DNA of 64,000 nucleotides from Brockia lithotrophica (GTDB lineage Bacteria > Bacillota > Bacilli > Thermicanales > DSM-22653). The translations under genes and the position numbers were made by a program. The stretch covers positions 124,001-188,000 of the forward strand of contig PEBW01000001.1 in NCBI GenBank assembly GCA_003050565.1, read 5' to 3'. Shown here piece after piece: positions 15,746-24,202 of this stretch (position 1 is the stretch's first letter; every line of letters begins with the position of its first letter). The notes beneath the pieces are model-generated. The model searched no databases. It worked only from the letters and a program-made list of their open reading frames with translations, and had not been told where the DNA came from.

Positions 15746-17686
15746 ATGAACGTGTACGCGGTCGCCGATTTTTCCGGGATCCTCTCCTTTGCCGAATTCC
15801 CACCCGACCGAGAAGGTCTCGCGCGTGCGTGGAATCTCCTTCCGGCTTCCCGATCGTCCGATCCCCCGATCGAGGCCTTCGATACCTCGGGAACGAGCCT
15901 TCGCTTCTACGCACTCGGGACACCCCTGAAAGCCGGGCACGGGAAGACCGCCCTTTTGCCGAATCCCTCCCCTTCGTCCCGAGCGCAGAGGATTCTCCTG
16001 GCCGACACCCCGTGGAGCGGTCGCCTCGGCGGCGCGGCGGCGGGAACCGAGCGCCGGCACCTCGCGGGAGCGCTCCGCGAGTACCTCGCCTCTCTCCCCC
16101 AGCCCGGCGCCTACGCCCTCTGGGACGGAGAGGCGGAGGTTCTCACGTTGTACCGCGACCCAACAGGAGGGCGTACGGTCTTCCTCCGCGCGGAAGGGAG
16201 CAGCCTCGCCTTCGCCACCCACCCGGAGCTCCTCTTCGCCCTCTACCCGGGGAAGTGGCGCCTGTGCCCCGAAGCCGTCGCCGTCCTCTTTGCCTACGGA
16301 CCGGCGCGTCCGCCGGGAAGCGCGATCCTCTGCGAGCTGTACGAACTCGCCCCGGGCGAAGCCCTCGCCTTCTCCCGCCGCGGCGAAGACTTCCTCCTCC
16401 GCCGCGAGCACACCCGCCTCTTTGCGTCCGCCGGATCCGCGGCACGCCCGAAGCCTTCGCGAGACGTCTCGGCCGCCCTCCGGGAGAGCCTCTTCGCCTC
16501 CGTCCGGGGCGCGTACCGCGAGGGAGCGCGCGGCGTGTTTCTCTCGGGCGGCCTCGACTCCAGCGCTGTCCTCGCCCTTTTGCGCCGCAGCGCACCGGCA
16601 GAAGCGCTCTTCTCCGCTTCCGTCGACTACGAAGGCGAAGACGCGCACTTCGTCGCCTCGCCGCTTCTTCCCGAACGCGACGCCGCCTACGTGGGGATCA
16701 TGGTTCGGGCGGCGGGGAGCGAGCACCGCGCCGTGGTCCTGTCCGTAGAAGAGATCGTTTCTTCCCTCCGCGCCCTCGGGCATTTCCGAGGGTTTCCGGG
16801 AATGCTCGACGTCGACGCGGCCCTCCTCCTCTTCTTCCGCGAGGTCTCCGGGTGGAACGCGGAAATCGCCTGGCTCACGGGAGAAGGGGCCGACGAGACC
16901 TTTGCCGGCTACCCGTGGGCGGAAGGGACGTTCCTTCGGGCCGCAGCCGCGCATCGGACCGGCCGCCGCGCAGACTTTCGCCGCCTCTTTCCGTGGATGC
17001 GGCACGTCGATGAGCGCCTCGCGCTTCTCCGTCCGGAGGCCGCCCGAGCGGCGCGCGTCCGCCTCGACGAACTCCTCCTCCAAGCCCTAGGTCGTACCGA
17101 CCGCCACCTGCCGGAAGAGTCCGCGCCTTCGCACCACGCCGCACCTCTTCCGGGTGCCGTACACCCGGACGCGGGAACCGCCGGAGAAGAGGAAGAGGCG
17201 GTTCTTTGGGCCTCCGCCCACACCGCCTTGCACTTCGGAAGCGTCCTCCTGGAGCGGATGGCGCGGGCGGGCAAGGCCACGGGGATCCGAATCCTCTTCC
17301 CCTTCCTCGACGGAGACGTTCGCGCCTTCGCCCGCTTCGCCCGCAGGGGCGAGTCTTCCCTGCGCAAGCCCCTTCTCCGGGAAGCGCTCGCAGGTGTCGT
17401 GCCCGAGGAGATCCGCCTGCGCAGGAAAAGCCCCTTCCCCAAGAGCCATCACCCTCAACTCGTCCGGAGTCTTCGGGCGCGGGGAGAAGAACTCTTGGCG
17501 GCGCCCCAGGCGAGGATTTGGTCCTTCCTCGATCGCGGCGCCGTCGTGCGCTTTCTCCGCAATCCGCCCCCGCGCCTCCCGTGGTTCGGTCAGCTCCTCG
17601 ACGCCCCCCATTACGCGGCGTATCTCGCCGAAGTCCACGACTGGCTCGAACGGGTTCGCCCGCGCCTTCCCGACCGCGACTCCTGA
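15746..17686 (+). CDS. Asparagine-synthetase-like protein lacking the glutaminase cysteine
   Basis: 646 residues with the two-domain layout of AsnB. The N-terminal region (about 1-230) resembles an Ntn-type glutamine amidotransferase domain (LYRDPTGGRTVFLR, FATHPELLFALYP), but it starts MNVYAVADF rather than MCGI, so the catalytic Cys2 is absent. The C-terminal domain (about 260-630) has the PP-loop GVFLSGGLDSSAVLAL, LTGEGADETFAGYPW and FLDGDVRAFA, so ATP-dependent acyl-adenylation is likely retained. It may use free ammonia or an amine, or act as an amide ligase in a small-molecule pathway. No partner gene is adjacent; it diverges from livJ. The ATG has GGACGG about 10 bases upstream. Confidence 0.75.
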   Translation: MNVYAVADFSGILSFAEFPPDREGLARAWNLLPASRSSDPPIEAFDTSGTSLRFYALGTPLKAGHGKTALLPNPSPSSRAQRILLADTPWSGRLGGAAAGTERRHLAGALREYLASLPQPGAYALWDGEAEVLTLYRDPTGGRTVFLRAEGSSLAFATHPELLFALYPGKWRLCPEAVAVLFAYGPARPPGSAILCELYELAPGEALAFSRRGEDFLLRREHTRLFASAGSAARPKPSRDVSAALRESLFASVRGAYREGARGVFLSGGLDSSAVLALLRRSAPAEALFSASVDYEGEDAHFVASPLLPERDAAYVGIMVRAAGSEHRAVVLSVEEIVSSLRALGHFRGFPGMLDVDAALLLFFREVSGWNAEIAWLTGEGADETFAGYPWAEGTFLRAAAAHRTGRRADFRRLFPWMRHVDERLALLRPEAARAARVRLDELLLQALGRTDRHLPEESAPSHHAAPLPGAVHPDAGTAGEEEEAVLWASAHTALHFGSVLLERMARAGKATGIRILFPFLDGDVRAFARFARRGESSLRKPLLREALAGVVPEEIRLRRKSPFPKSHHPQLVRSLRARGEELLAAPQARIWSFLDRGAVVRFLRNPPPRLPWFGQLLDAPHYAAYLAEVHDWLERVRPRLPDRDS

Positions 17687-17780
17687 CGTTTACGGGCGTT
17701 TTCCCCCATCGCCGAACTCCTTCGATTCGCGGACGCGCGCAGCTCGCCGGGAAACGTACCTACCTCCGGGGATCTCTCCC

Positions 17781-18962
17781 CTAACTCTCGCGCGGTTGCG
17801 GATTCCCTCCTCCCCAGAGGAGCACGGCGACGGCCGTAGCCGCGGAAAGCCCGAAAAACACCCCGAAAAGGGCACCCTGCCCGACGCCACGGGCGAGGAG
17901 AAAACCGACGGCGTACGGAGCAACGACCGCCATGATCCGACCCCAAGAAGCCGCGAGACCCGTTCCACTCCCCCGCAGGTCGGCGGGATACTGCTCCGGC
18001 GTATAGGCGTAGAGGGCACCCCACGCTCCAAGGTGGAAAAAGTTCAACAGGGCGCCGCTCGCGAGGAGGACGGCGGTATCGGGGGCAAAGCCGAAGGCCG
18101 CAGCCGCCAAGGCGCCGCCCAAAAGGTAGCTCCCGAGGACGACCGAACGCCCCCACCTCTCGACGAGCCACGCCGCCGTGAGGTAGCCGGGAATCTGAAA
18201 GAGGTTCATCGCAACGATGTAGCTAAAGCTCCGGACAATCTCGTAGCCCCGGTCTACGAGGAGCGAAGGAAGCCAGAGGAACAAGCCGTAGTACACGCCG
18301 TTCATGGCCATCCAGAGGAACCAGAGGAGGAGCGTCCGGCCCCGAAGCCCTCGGGCGAAAAGGGCGCGCACGCTTTCGCGCGGTCGGGCCGCGGGAACCT
18401 GAGGCACGGACTCCGGCATGCGCGTGCGGGCGAGCAGGGCGACGAAGGCGGGAAGCGCTCCGAAGGCGAGCACGGCCCGCCAACCGCCCACGGGCAAGAG
18501 GAAGCGGGCCGTGAGGGATGCGGCCAGCGCGCCGAGCGCCCAAAAGCTCTCCGCGAGCACGACGGCACGACCGCGGATTTCCCGCGGCGCCGTCTCGGAC
18601 ACGTAGGCGGCGGCCACCGGCAGCTCCGCCCCGAGTCCTACGCCCACGAGAAACCGCAGGGGAAAGAGGACGTCCACACGGGATGCGAGCGCCGTAAGTC
18701 CCGTACCCAGGCCGTACAACGCCATGGAGACGAGGAAGACCGGCTTGCGCCCCACGCGGTCTGCCAACCAACCGCCGAGGAGCGCGCCCACCGCCATCCC
18801 CACGGTCCCCGCGCTCAACAGAAGGCCGCGCATCTCCGGATCCAGGTCCCACTCCCGGGCAACGGCCGGAAGAACGAGGCCGAAGAGGAGCACGTCCATC
18901 GCGTCGAAAAAGAAACCCAGCGCGCCCAAGAGAAACGAGGGCGACCGGTAGTACCCGCGCAT
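17781..18962 (-). CDS. MFS transporter, NiaP-like
   Basis: Predicted 393 residues with 12 probable membrane helices. The first helix carries GFFFDAMDVLLFG, and the loop after helix 2 has the MFS motif GGWLADRVGRKPVF. RFLVGVGLGAELPVAAAYVSE and ETAPREIRGRA are typical of the sugar-porter/aromatic-acid branch that includes the Bacillus niacin transporter NiaP. The ATG was chosen because GGAGGGG precedes it; 16 extra codons upstream lack this. The substrate is not determinable; organic acid or nicotinate import is a reasonable guess. A perfect TTGACA lies about 50 bases upstream, with a poor -10. Confidence 0.82.
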   Translation of the reverse strand: MRGYYRSPSFLLGALGFFFDAMDVLLFGLVLPAVAREWDLDPEMRGLLLSAGTVGMAVGALLGGWLADRVGRKPVFLVSMALYGLGTGLTALASRVDVLFPLRFLVGVGLGAELPVAAAYVSETAPREIRGRAVVLAESFWALGALAASLTARFLLPVGGWRAVLAFGALPAFVALLARTRMPESVPQVPAARPRESVRALFARGLRGRTLLLWFLWMAMNGVYYGLFLWLPSLLVDRGYEIVRSFSYIVAMNLFQIPGYLTAAWLVERWGRSVVLGSYLLGGALAAAAFGFAPDTAVLLASGALLNFFHLGAWGALYAYTPEQYPADLRGSGTGLAASWGRIMAVVAPYAVGFLLARGVGQGALFGVFFGLSAATAVAVLLWGGGNPQPRES

Positions 18963-19063
18963 CCGCCATCCCCTCCGTTTTCGGAGAAAGCGTAGCGCAC
19001 CGGCGCCCAATTGTCAAATTCGATGTAAGATACACTGTCTTTACACAAAGGCGGGGTTCGATG

Positions 19064-19086
19064 CCGCGCCCCCGGTTCGGGCGCGG
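19064..19086 (-). terminator. GC-rich hairpin after the mqn pair
   Basis: CCGCGCCC (19064-19071) and GGGCGCGG (19079-19086) form a perfect eight-base-pair stem with a seven-base loop just beyond the mqnE-like stop codon. No clear T-run follows on the minus strand, so termination strength is uncertain. Confidence 0.4.
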
Positions 19087-19095
19087 TACAACGGG

Positions 19096-20223
19096 TTAGC
19101 GCCTCCCGCCTGGGCGGCTCTCTTCTTTCTCGTAGACGACGACGGGGTTGTAAAACGTGTCCCGCTCCACGGGAATCCGACCCGCGCCTCGAATGAGCCA
19201 GATGAGCTCTTCGCGCGTGATCCCGGCTTCCGTGAGCGCGCCGGCGGCGTGGCTAATTCGCTCCTCGACGAGGGTTCCGTGGAGGTCGGAAGCGCCGAAG
19301 GTGAGGGCGAGCTGCGCAAGCTGAAAGCCGATGTTGATCCAGTACGCCTTGATGTGCGGCACGTTGTCCACGAACAGGCGGCTTACGGCGATCATCCGAA
19401 GGTCGTCGTAGGCGCTCGTGCGCTTCGTGAGCGGCGCGTCCTTGCGGTACGGCTGAACCGCCAAGGGAATGAAGGCCAGAAAGCCCCCGGTTTCGTCCTG
19501 GAGCTCCCGGATGAGGCGCATGTGCTCGAGCCGCTCCTCCAGCGTCTCGACGGACCCGTAGAGCATCGTCGCGTGCGTCTTCATCCCCATGCGATGGGCC
19601 GTGCGGTGTACGTGGAGCCACTCTCCGACGCTCGCCTTGTCCGGACTCATGATCCGGCGGTAGCGCTCCGAGAGGATTTCCGCCCCGCCCCCCGGCATCG
19701 TGTCCAGGCCGGCATCCCGGAGCTCGCGCAGGACGTCTTCGACGGTGCGACCGGAAAGGCGTGCGAAAAAGACGATCTCCGCCGCCGTATAGGCCTTGAT
19801 CGTGATGTGGGGAAAGTTTTCCTTGAGGGCGCGGATCACTTCTACGTAGTAGGAGAAGGGGACGTGCGGGTTGTGCCCACCCGTCATGTGAAACTCCCGC
19901 GTCGTCGGAGTGATCCTAGAGCGGGCGTAAGCGACGAGTTCTTCGGGGGTGTACGTGAAGGCGCCCTCCTCCTCGGGGTCGCGGCGAAAGGCACAGAAAG
20001 CGCAGCGCGCTTCGCAGACGTTCGTATGGTAGAGGTGCAGGTTTTCGATGAAGTAGACGTACGGACCGTTTTTCCTGCGGTTCACCACGTCCGCGAGCTG
20101 GCCGAGCGTGAGGATATCGGGCGTCCGCATGAGCACGAGGCCGTCCTCCCACGTCAGGCGCTCGCCCCGGAGGACCTTTCCCACGATCGGCTCGAGCGCC
20201 GGATCGCGCACGACGAGTTCCAA
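19096..20223 (-). CDS. MqnE-like radical SAM enzyme of the futalosine pathway (copy A)
   Basis: Predicted 375 residues from a TTG start with AAAGGAGGAGG upstream. The radical SAM cluster motif is C70-x3-C74-x2-C77 in HTNVCEARCAFCAF. MTGGHNPHVPFSYYVEV, GGGAEILSERYRRIMSPDK, HATMLYGSVETLEERLEHM, ELQDETGGFLAFIPLAVQP and INIGFQLAQLALTFGASDLHGT are shared with aminodeoxyfutalosine synthase MqnE and, more distantly, with cyclic dehypoxanthine futalosine synthase MqnC. It is a clear paralogue of the next gene upstream. One of the pair is likely MqnE; whether the other substitutes for MqnC cannot be settled by eye. Confidence 0.8.
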   Translation of the reverse strand: MELVVRDPALEPIVGKVLRGERLTWEDGLVLMRTPDILTLGQLADVVNRRKNGPYVYFIENLHLYHTNVCEARCAFCAFRRDPEEEGAFTYTPEELVAYARSRITPTTREFHMTGGHNPHVPFSYYVEVIRALKENFPHITIKAYTAAEIVFFARLSGRTVEDVLRELRDAGLDTMPGGGAEILSERYRRIMSPDKASVGEWLHVHRTAHRMGMKTHATMLYGSVETLEERLEHMRLIRELQDETGGFLAFIPLAVQPYRKDAPLTKRTSAYDDLRMIAVSRLFVDNVPHIKAYWINIGFQLAQLALTFGASDLHGTLVEERISHAAGALTEAGITREELIWLIRGAGRIPVERDTFYNPVVVYEKEESRPGGRR

Positions 20224-20364
20224 GCCGCCTCCTCCTTTCTGCCTTCTCCCGGAATGCCCCCGCCCGCAGGCGCGTGCGCCTCGGAAGCGGGGGGAACCGG
20301 CCTTTCCCACCGATCCTCACAACAATCTTCATGCCGGAGGGAACGGACGCGGGGACGCAGAGGT

Positions 20365-21462
20365 CTACGCGTACACGGCGATGGGGCGATAGAGCGTGTC
20401 GCGCTCGACGGGTACGCGCCCCGCCTCCCGAAGGAGCGCGATGAGCTCCTCCTTCGTGAGCCCCTGGGGGGCTTCCGATCCGGCGTCGTGGATGATGTGC
20501 TCCTCGAGCACCGTACCGTCGATGTCGTCGGCGCCGAAGTAGAGGGCCACCTGGGCGAGCTTGAGTCCCGTCATCATCCAAAGGACGCGGATGTGCGCGA
20601 AGTTGTCCAAGAGAAGTCGCGCCGTGGCGAGGAGCCGCAAGTCGTACATCCCGCTCGTTTCCCGCGGAAAGGCGCGCTCTCGGGCGAGGGGCGTGTTTTC
20701 CGGATGAAAGGCGAATCCGAAAAAGGCGTCGAAGCCGCCGGTCTCGTCCTGGAGCTCCCGCAGGCGCAGGAGGTGGTCGACGACGTGCTCCGGCCGCTCG
20801 ATCGTCCCGTAGAGGATGGAGGCGTTGGACCGGATGCCCATGCCGTGGGCAACCTTGTGGATCTCGAGCCACCGCTCGGCGTCGGTCTTGTGCCCGGCAA
20901 TGGCCAGACGTACTTCCGGGTCGAACACCTCCGCTCCGCCGCCGAGAAGGGAGCCGAGCCCGGCTTCCCGCAGGCGGGCGAGTACCTCGACCGCGTCCAT
21001 GCGGAACAACCGGCTCATGTAGTCGATTTCCACGGCCGTGAAGGCCTGCACGTGCACGTCGGGCAGGATCTCCTTCACGAGGCGGAGCATGTCGGTGTAG
21101 TACGAGAACGGGAGCTTGGGGTTGATCCCGCCGGTGATGTGCACTTCGCGGATGCCGCGGCCCCGAAGGCCCCGGAGCTTCTCGGCGATGTCTTCGAGGG
21201 AAAGGGTGTACGCGCGCGGATGGCCCGGCTTGACGGCAAAGGCGCAAAACTTGCAGTTGAGGGCGCAAACGTTTGTGTGGTTGAGGTGGGCGTTTACGAT
21301 GAAGTACGCGCGGTCGCCGTGCAGGCGGCGGCGCACACGGTCGGCCATGAATCCGAGGCCCAAGAGGTCTTGCGTCGTGAGGAGGACGAGGCCGTCGGCG
21401 AAGCCGAGCCGCTCCCCCCGCTCCACCTTTTCCCAAATGGGTAGGAGTTCCGAAGTGAGCAA
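20365..21462 (-). CDS. mqnE: Aminodeoxyfutalosine synthase, MqnE-type radical SAM enzyme (copy B)
   Basis: Predicted 365 residues from a TTG start with AAAGGGGG upstream. The radical SAM motif is C66-x3-C70-x2-C73 (NVCALNCKFCAF). HITGGINPKLPFSYYTDML, FTAVEIDYMSRLF, LLGGGAEVFDPEVR, SILYGTIERPEHVVDHLLRLRELQDETGGF and YFGADDIDGTVLEEHIIHDAG match MqnE closely, so this is the better MqnE candidate. MqnE adds a SAM-derived adenosyl radical to 3-[(1-carboxyvinyl)oxy]benzoate to make aminodeoxyfutalosine in menaquinone synthesis. A TATAAT lies at 21488-21493 on the minus strand. The gap to copy A is about 140 bases. Confidence 0.85.
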   Translation of the reverse strand: MLTSELLPIWEKVERGERLGFADGLVLLTTQDLLGLGFMADRVRRRLHGDRAYFIVNAHLNHTNVCALNCKFCAFAVKPGHPRAYTLSLEDIAEKLRGLRGRGIREVHITGGINPKLPFSYYTDMLRLVKEILPDVHVQAFTAVEIDYMSRLFRMDAVEVLARLREAGLGSLLGGGAEVFDPEVRLAIAGHKTDAERWLEIHKVAHGMGIRSNASILYGTIERPEHVVDHLLRLRELQDETGGFDAFFGFAFHPENTPLARERAFPRETSGMYDLRLLATARLLLDNFAHIRVLWMMTGLKLAQVALYFGADDIDGTVLEEHIIHDAGSEAPQGLTKEELIALLREAGRVPVERDTLYRPIAVYA

Positions 21463-21663
21463 TCCTCCGCCCCCTTTCTTCCGTACCATTATAGCGCTCC
21501 GAAAGAGGAAATTCCGGGTGGGGGTGCGCACCTCGCGGCCGGGCAAACGCCCCGGGAAGGGGAAGGCGGAGGATTCCGAACAAAAAGGCGGGCACGCCCG
21601 GGGCGTGCCCGCCGCATACGACGTCCGCCGGCGCCTCGAGGCGACCGTAAGCCGCGGTCCGGC

Positions 21664-22659
21664 TCAGCGGAGGTTGAGGTCGGACGAATGCGCCGGTACG
21701 CGGTCTTTCGGGTCGACGTATTGCTTCGCCCGGTTTACTGCGATCGGCGCCTCGCCGAAGCCGACGGCGATGAGCTTTACCTTGCCCTCGTACGTCGCGA
21801 CGTCTCCCACGGCAAACACGCCGGGGATGTTCGTCTCCATCCAGCGGTTCACGACGATGCTGTTCTTTTCCAGTTCGAGGCCCCAGTCCTTGATCGGACC
21901 CAGAGAAGCCACGAAACCGTAGCTCACGACGAGCTCGTCCACGGGAAGCCGCGCCTCTTCCTTGGTTTCCGCGTGGGCGAGGACGAGTTCCGGCGTCGCG
22001 TCCCCTTCCACGCGCGCGACGTTGTACGGAACGAGGACGTTCACCTTGGACTGGGCGAGGAGCTCCACGGAGTGCTCGTGGGCGCGAAACTGCGTCCTCC
22101 GGTGCACGAGGTGGACTTCCGAGGCTACCCCCTGGAGGGTGAGCGCCCAGTCGACGGCGGAATCCCCTCCGCCGAGGACGGCGACGCGCTTCCCGAGGAA
22201 GTGCTCCACCTTGGGCACGAAGTAGTGGAGCTTGCCCAACTTCTCCCAGCGATCCGCCCCCTCCACCTCGAGGCGCCGCGGGTCGAAAGCGCCCGCTCCT
22301 GCAGCGATGATCACCGTCCGCGCGCGGTGCTCCCCACGAGAGGTCACGAGGCGAAAGGTACCGTCGGCTTCCTCGCGATGGAGTTCGAGCACCTTCTCGT
22401 CGACGCACACGTCGGGCTCGAAATACAAAGCCTGATCCTTCAGGCGTTCTACGAGTTCGCCGGCCTTGATCTTGGGGAAGCCGGCAACGTCGAAGATGTA
22501 CTTCTCCGGATAGAGGGCCGCCAGTTGCCCGCCGAGCTCGGGGAGGCTCTCGAGGATCTTCACGGACATCCTCCGCATTCCCGCGTAGAAGGCGGCGAAG
22601 AGCCCGACCGGGCCACCCCCTACGACCGCCACGTCGACTACGTCGCTTCTGCAGGCCAC
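21664..22659 (-). CDS. yumC: Ferredoxin/flavodoxin-NADP+ reductase, thioredoxin-reductase-like (YumC type)
   Basis: Predicted 331 residues. FAD-binding VVGGGPVGLFAAFYAGMR at the N-terminus, ESLPELGGQLAALYPEKYIFDVAGFP, NADPH-binding VLGGGDSAVDWAL, and TNIPGVFAVGDVATYEGKVKLIAVGFGEAPIAVN at the C-terminus are the YumC layout. There is no redox CxxC, which separates it from thioredoxin reductase. It passes electrons between NADPH and ferredoxin. The GTG start has GGAGGCGGAAC upstream. A promoter with TTTTCA, 17 bases and TATAAT lies at 22823-22851. Confidence 0.9.
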   Translation of the reverse strand: MACRSDVVDVAVVGGGPVGLFAAFYAGMRRMSVKILESLPELGGQLAALYPEKYIFDVAGFPKIKAGELVERLKDQALYFEPDVCVDEKVLELHREEADGTFRLVTSRGEHRARTVIIAAGAGAFDPRRLEVEGADRWEKLGKLHYFVPKVEHFLGKRVAVLGGGDSAVDWALTLQGVASEVHLVHRRTQFRAHEHSVELLAQSKVNVLVPYNVARVEGDATPELVLAHAETKEEARLPVDELVVSYGFVASLGPIKDWGLELEKNSIVVNRWMETNIPGVFAVGDVATYEGKVKLIAVGFGEAPIAVNRAKQYVDPKDRVPAHSSDLNLR

Positions 22660-22822
22660 GTTCCGCCTCCACCTCCGTCTACGAGTTCGTGCCCGTCCCC
22701 TGCCCAGCCGTCGCGTCCCCTTGAGGTACGCGCTTTTCATCTTATCGCGATGCGCGCCAAAAGGGAACTACCGGCGAACCTCGGGGTACTCCGAGAAGCC
22801 CCCTTTCCAGGCTTCGCGGACT

Positions 22823-22851
22823 ATTATAAAGTTTTCGCTCGCGAATGAAAA
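22823..22851 (-). promoter_or_regulatory. Promoter upstream of yumC
   Basis: Minus strand TTTTCA (22846-22851), 17-base spacer, TATAAT (22823-22828). The implied leader before the yumC GTG is about 155 bases. Confidence 0.5.
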
Positions 22852-22916
22852 GTGCGGACGCGAAGGGGGAATAAAAATCCCCCTCCTGGGAAAAGGTGGA
22901 CGGTGGAGGGATGGAA

Positions 22917-23699
22917 ATGCCCGGACGCCGTCTGCCTAAGGTCCTCCTGGCCTTGGCCGCGACCGTCTTTTTTACCGCGGGGAACGCGTACGGAGAACCG
23001 CCGCGACCAGAGCCGCCGGGCAGAGAGGTTTCGGCCGCAGGGGGAGAGAACCGCCGCTCCGAGGAAGCGCGGGCTTCGGAAAACGAGGCGGTCTCTGCCG
23101 TAGATCCCGGGGAGAAGCACGAAGACGCGCATGAGCCCGCAACGCCGGACGAAGGCCTCCCCGCGGCGACGCCCCGGACGACGGAGCCGTCCGCGCCCGA
23201 ACGGATCGCGCCCGAACTCGCCGCCGCCGTTTCCCCGGAAGAACAGCTCTTGCTCACGGCCGCGGACATCCCCCGGGTGCGCGTCGTCGCCACCGCGTAC
23301 ACGGAGGGACGAGAATCCACGGGAAAGTCGCCGGGCCACCCGGCCTACGGAGTGACCGCCTCCGGTGTCAAGGTCCGCCGCGACCGGTTCTCGACGATCG
23401 CCGCCGACCCGCGAGAATTCCCCTTCGGAACGGTGCTCTTCATCCCGGGGTACGGCTTTGGCGTCGTCGCCGATACGGGGGGGCTCGTCCGCGGAAAGCA
23501 CATCGACCTCTACGTTCCGAGCGTCCGCGAGGCGCTCAACGAGTGGGGAAGACGTACCGTAGAGGTATACATCCTCGCCTGGGGGAAGGGAAAAGTCGAG
23601 GAAGACTTCCTCGACCGCTTGAACACCTCGGGCCTTCGCGCCCTCCGAGAAATGCAAGGACGGGAAGCTGCGGCTCAGGACGCGCGCAGTCTCGAATGA
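22917..23699 (+). CDS. yuiC: 3D-domain cell-wall protein, YuiC-like
   Basis: Predicted 260 residues. A signal peptide (LPKVLLALAATVFFTAGNAYG) is followed by a Pro/Glu/Ala-rich linker of about 90 residues. The C-terminal 3D domain has VVATAYTEG, YGVTASGVKVRRDRFSTIAADP, FPFGTVLFIPGYGFGVVADTGG and GKHIDLYVPS; the three conserved Asp are in AADP, VADTGG and IDLY. This double-psi beta-barrel fold occurs in MltA-type lytic transglycosylases and in the YuiC/Sps stationary-phase muralytic proteins. The start is the ATG seven bases after GGAGGG. In Bacillus it also neighbours yumC and yuiD. Confidence 0.85.
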   Translation: MPGRRLPKVLLALAATVFFTAGNAYGEPPRPEPPGREVSAAGGENRRSEEARASENEAVSAVDPGEKHEDAHEPATPDEGLPAATPRTTEPSAPERIAPELAAAVSPEEQLLLTAADIPRVRVVATAYTEGRESTGKSPGHPAYGVTASGVKVRRDRFSTIAADPREFPFGTVLFIPGYGFGVVADTGGLVRGKHIDLYVPSVREALNEWGRRTVEVYILAWGKGKVEEDFLDRLNTSGLRALREMQGREAAAQDARSLE

Positions 23700-23703
23700 G
23701 GCG

Positions 23704-24159
23704 TCAAGGCCACGCGCGCAGTCCGCTCGCCCCGAGGAGAAGGCCGACCAAGACGCCGAGGAAGAGACCCGCGGCGACCTCGACGGGCCTGTGCCCCAAG
23801 CGCTCCTTGAGACGCAGGAAGTCGATCCTTTCCTCTTCGGGGAAAAATTGGGCGAGCCTCTCGATGAGGCGGTTTAAGATCGCGGCGTGTTCTCCTGCCT
23901 GCCGCCGCACGCCCGCCGCGTCGTACATGACGATCATGGCGAGGACGGCGCTGATGGCGAAGTTCGCCGAGGCCGGCCCATCGAGGACGAGAAACGTCGT
24001 CGCCAGAGCGCTCACTCCTGCGGAGTGGGCGCTCGGCATTTCTCCTGCAGAAAAGACGAGGCTGAAGTCCCACGAACCGAACTGCACGCGGTAGAGGAAG
24101 ACCTTGAGCGCCTGCGCCAGCGTGACGGCGAGGAGGGCGGCGACGAGCGCCACATGCAT
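23704..24159 (-). CDS. yuiD: Divergent PAP2 family membrane protein, YuiD-like
   Basis: Predicted 151 residues with four or five hydrophobic segments. It carries FSAGEMPSAHSAGVSALATTFLV, which resembles the SxxxPSxH motif of acid phosphatases, and MIVMYDAAGVRRQAGEHAAILNRL followed by LKERLGHRPVEVAAGLFLGVLVGLLLG, the DUF212/YuiD signature. The phosphatase chemistry of this family is unproven. The ATG is preceded by GGGAGGTCAACCCGG. It converges with yuiC, the two stops being five bases apart. Confidence 0.85.
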   Translation of the reverse strand: MHVALVAALLAVTLAQALKVFLYRVQFGSWDFSLVFSAGEMPSAHSAGVSALATTFLVLDGPASANFAISAVLAMIVMYDAAGVRRQAGEHAAILNRLIERLAQFFPEEERIDFLRLKERLGHRPVEVAAGLFLGVLVGLLLGASGLRAWP

Positions 24160-24202
24160 CCGGGTTGACCTCCCGAAGGGGAAAGCCCACACCGCAGGGG
24201 CA

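Noticed and set aside
15491-17083. A 530-residue in-frame N-terminal extension of livJ copy 2, antisense to the asparagine-synthetase-like gene
   Set aside because: It is Arg/Glu/Gly-rich without domains, and livJ has its own signal peptide, ribosome binding site and consensus promoter. Long antisense frames are expected in this GC-rich DNA.
15746-19010. A lasso-peptide cluster built around the asparagine-synthetase-like gene
   Set aside because: No transglutaminase-like B protein, RiPP recognition element or short precursor gene is adjacent; the neighbour is a generic MFS carrier.
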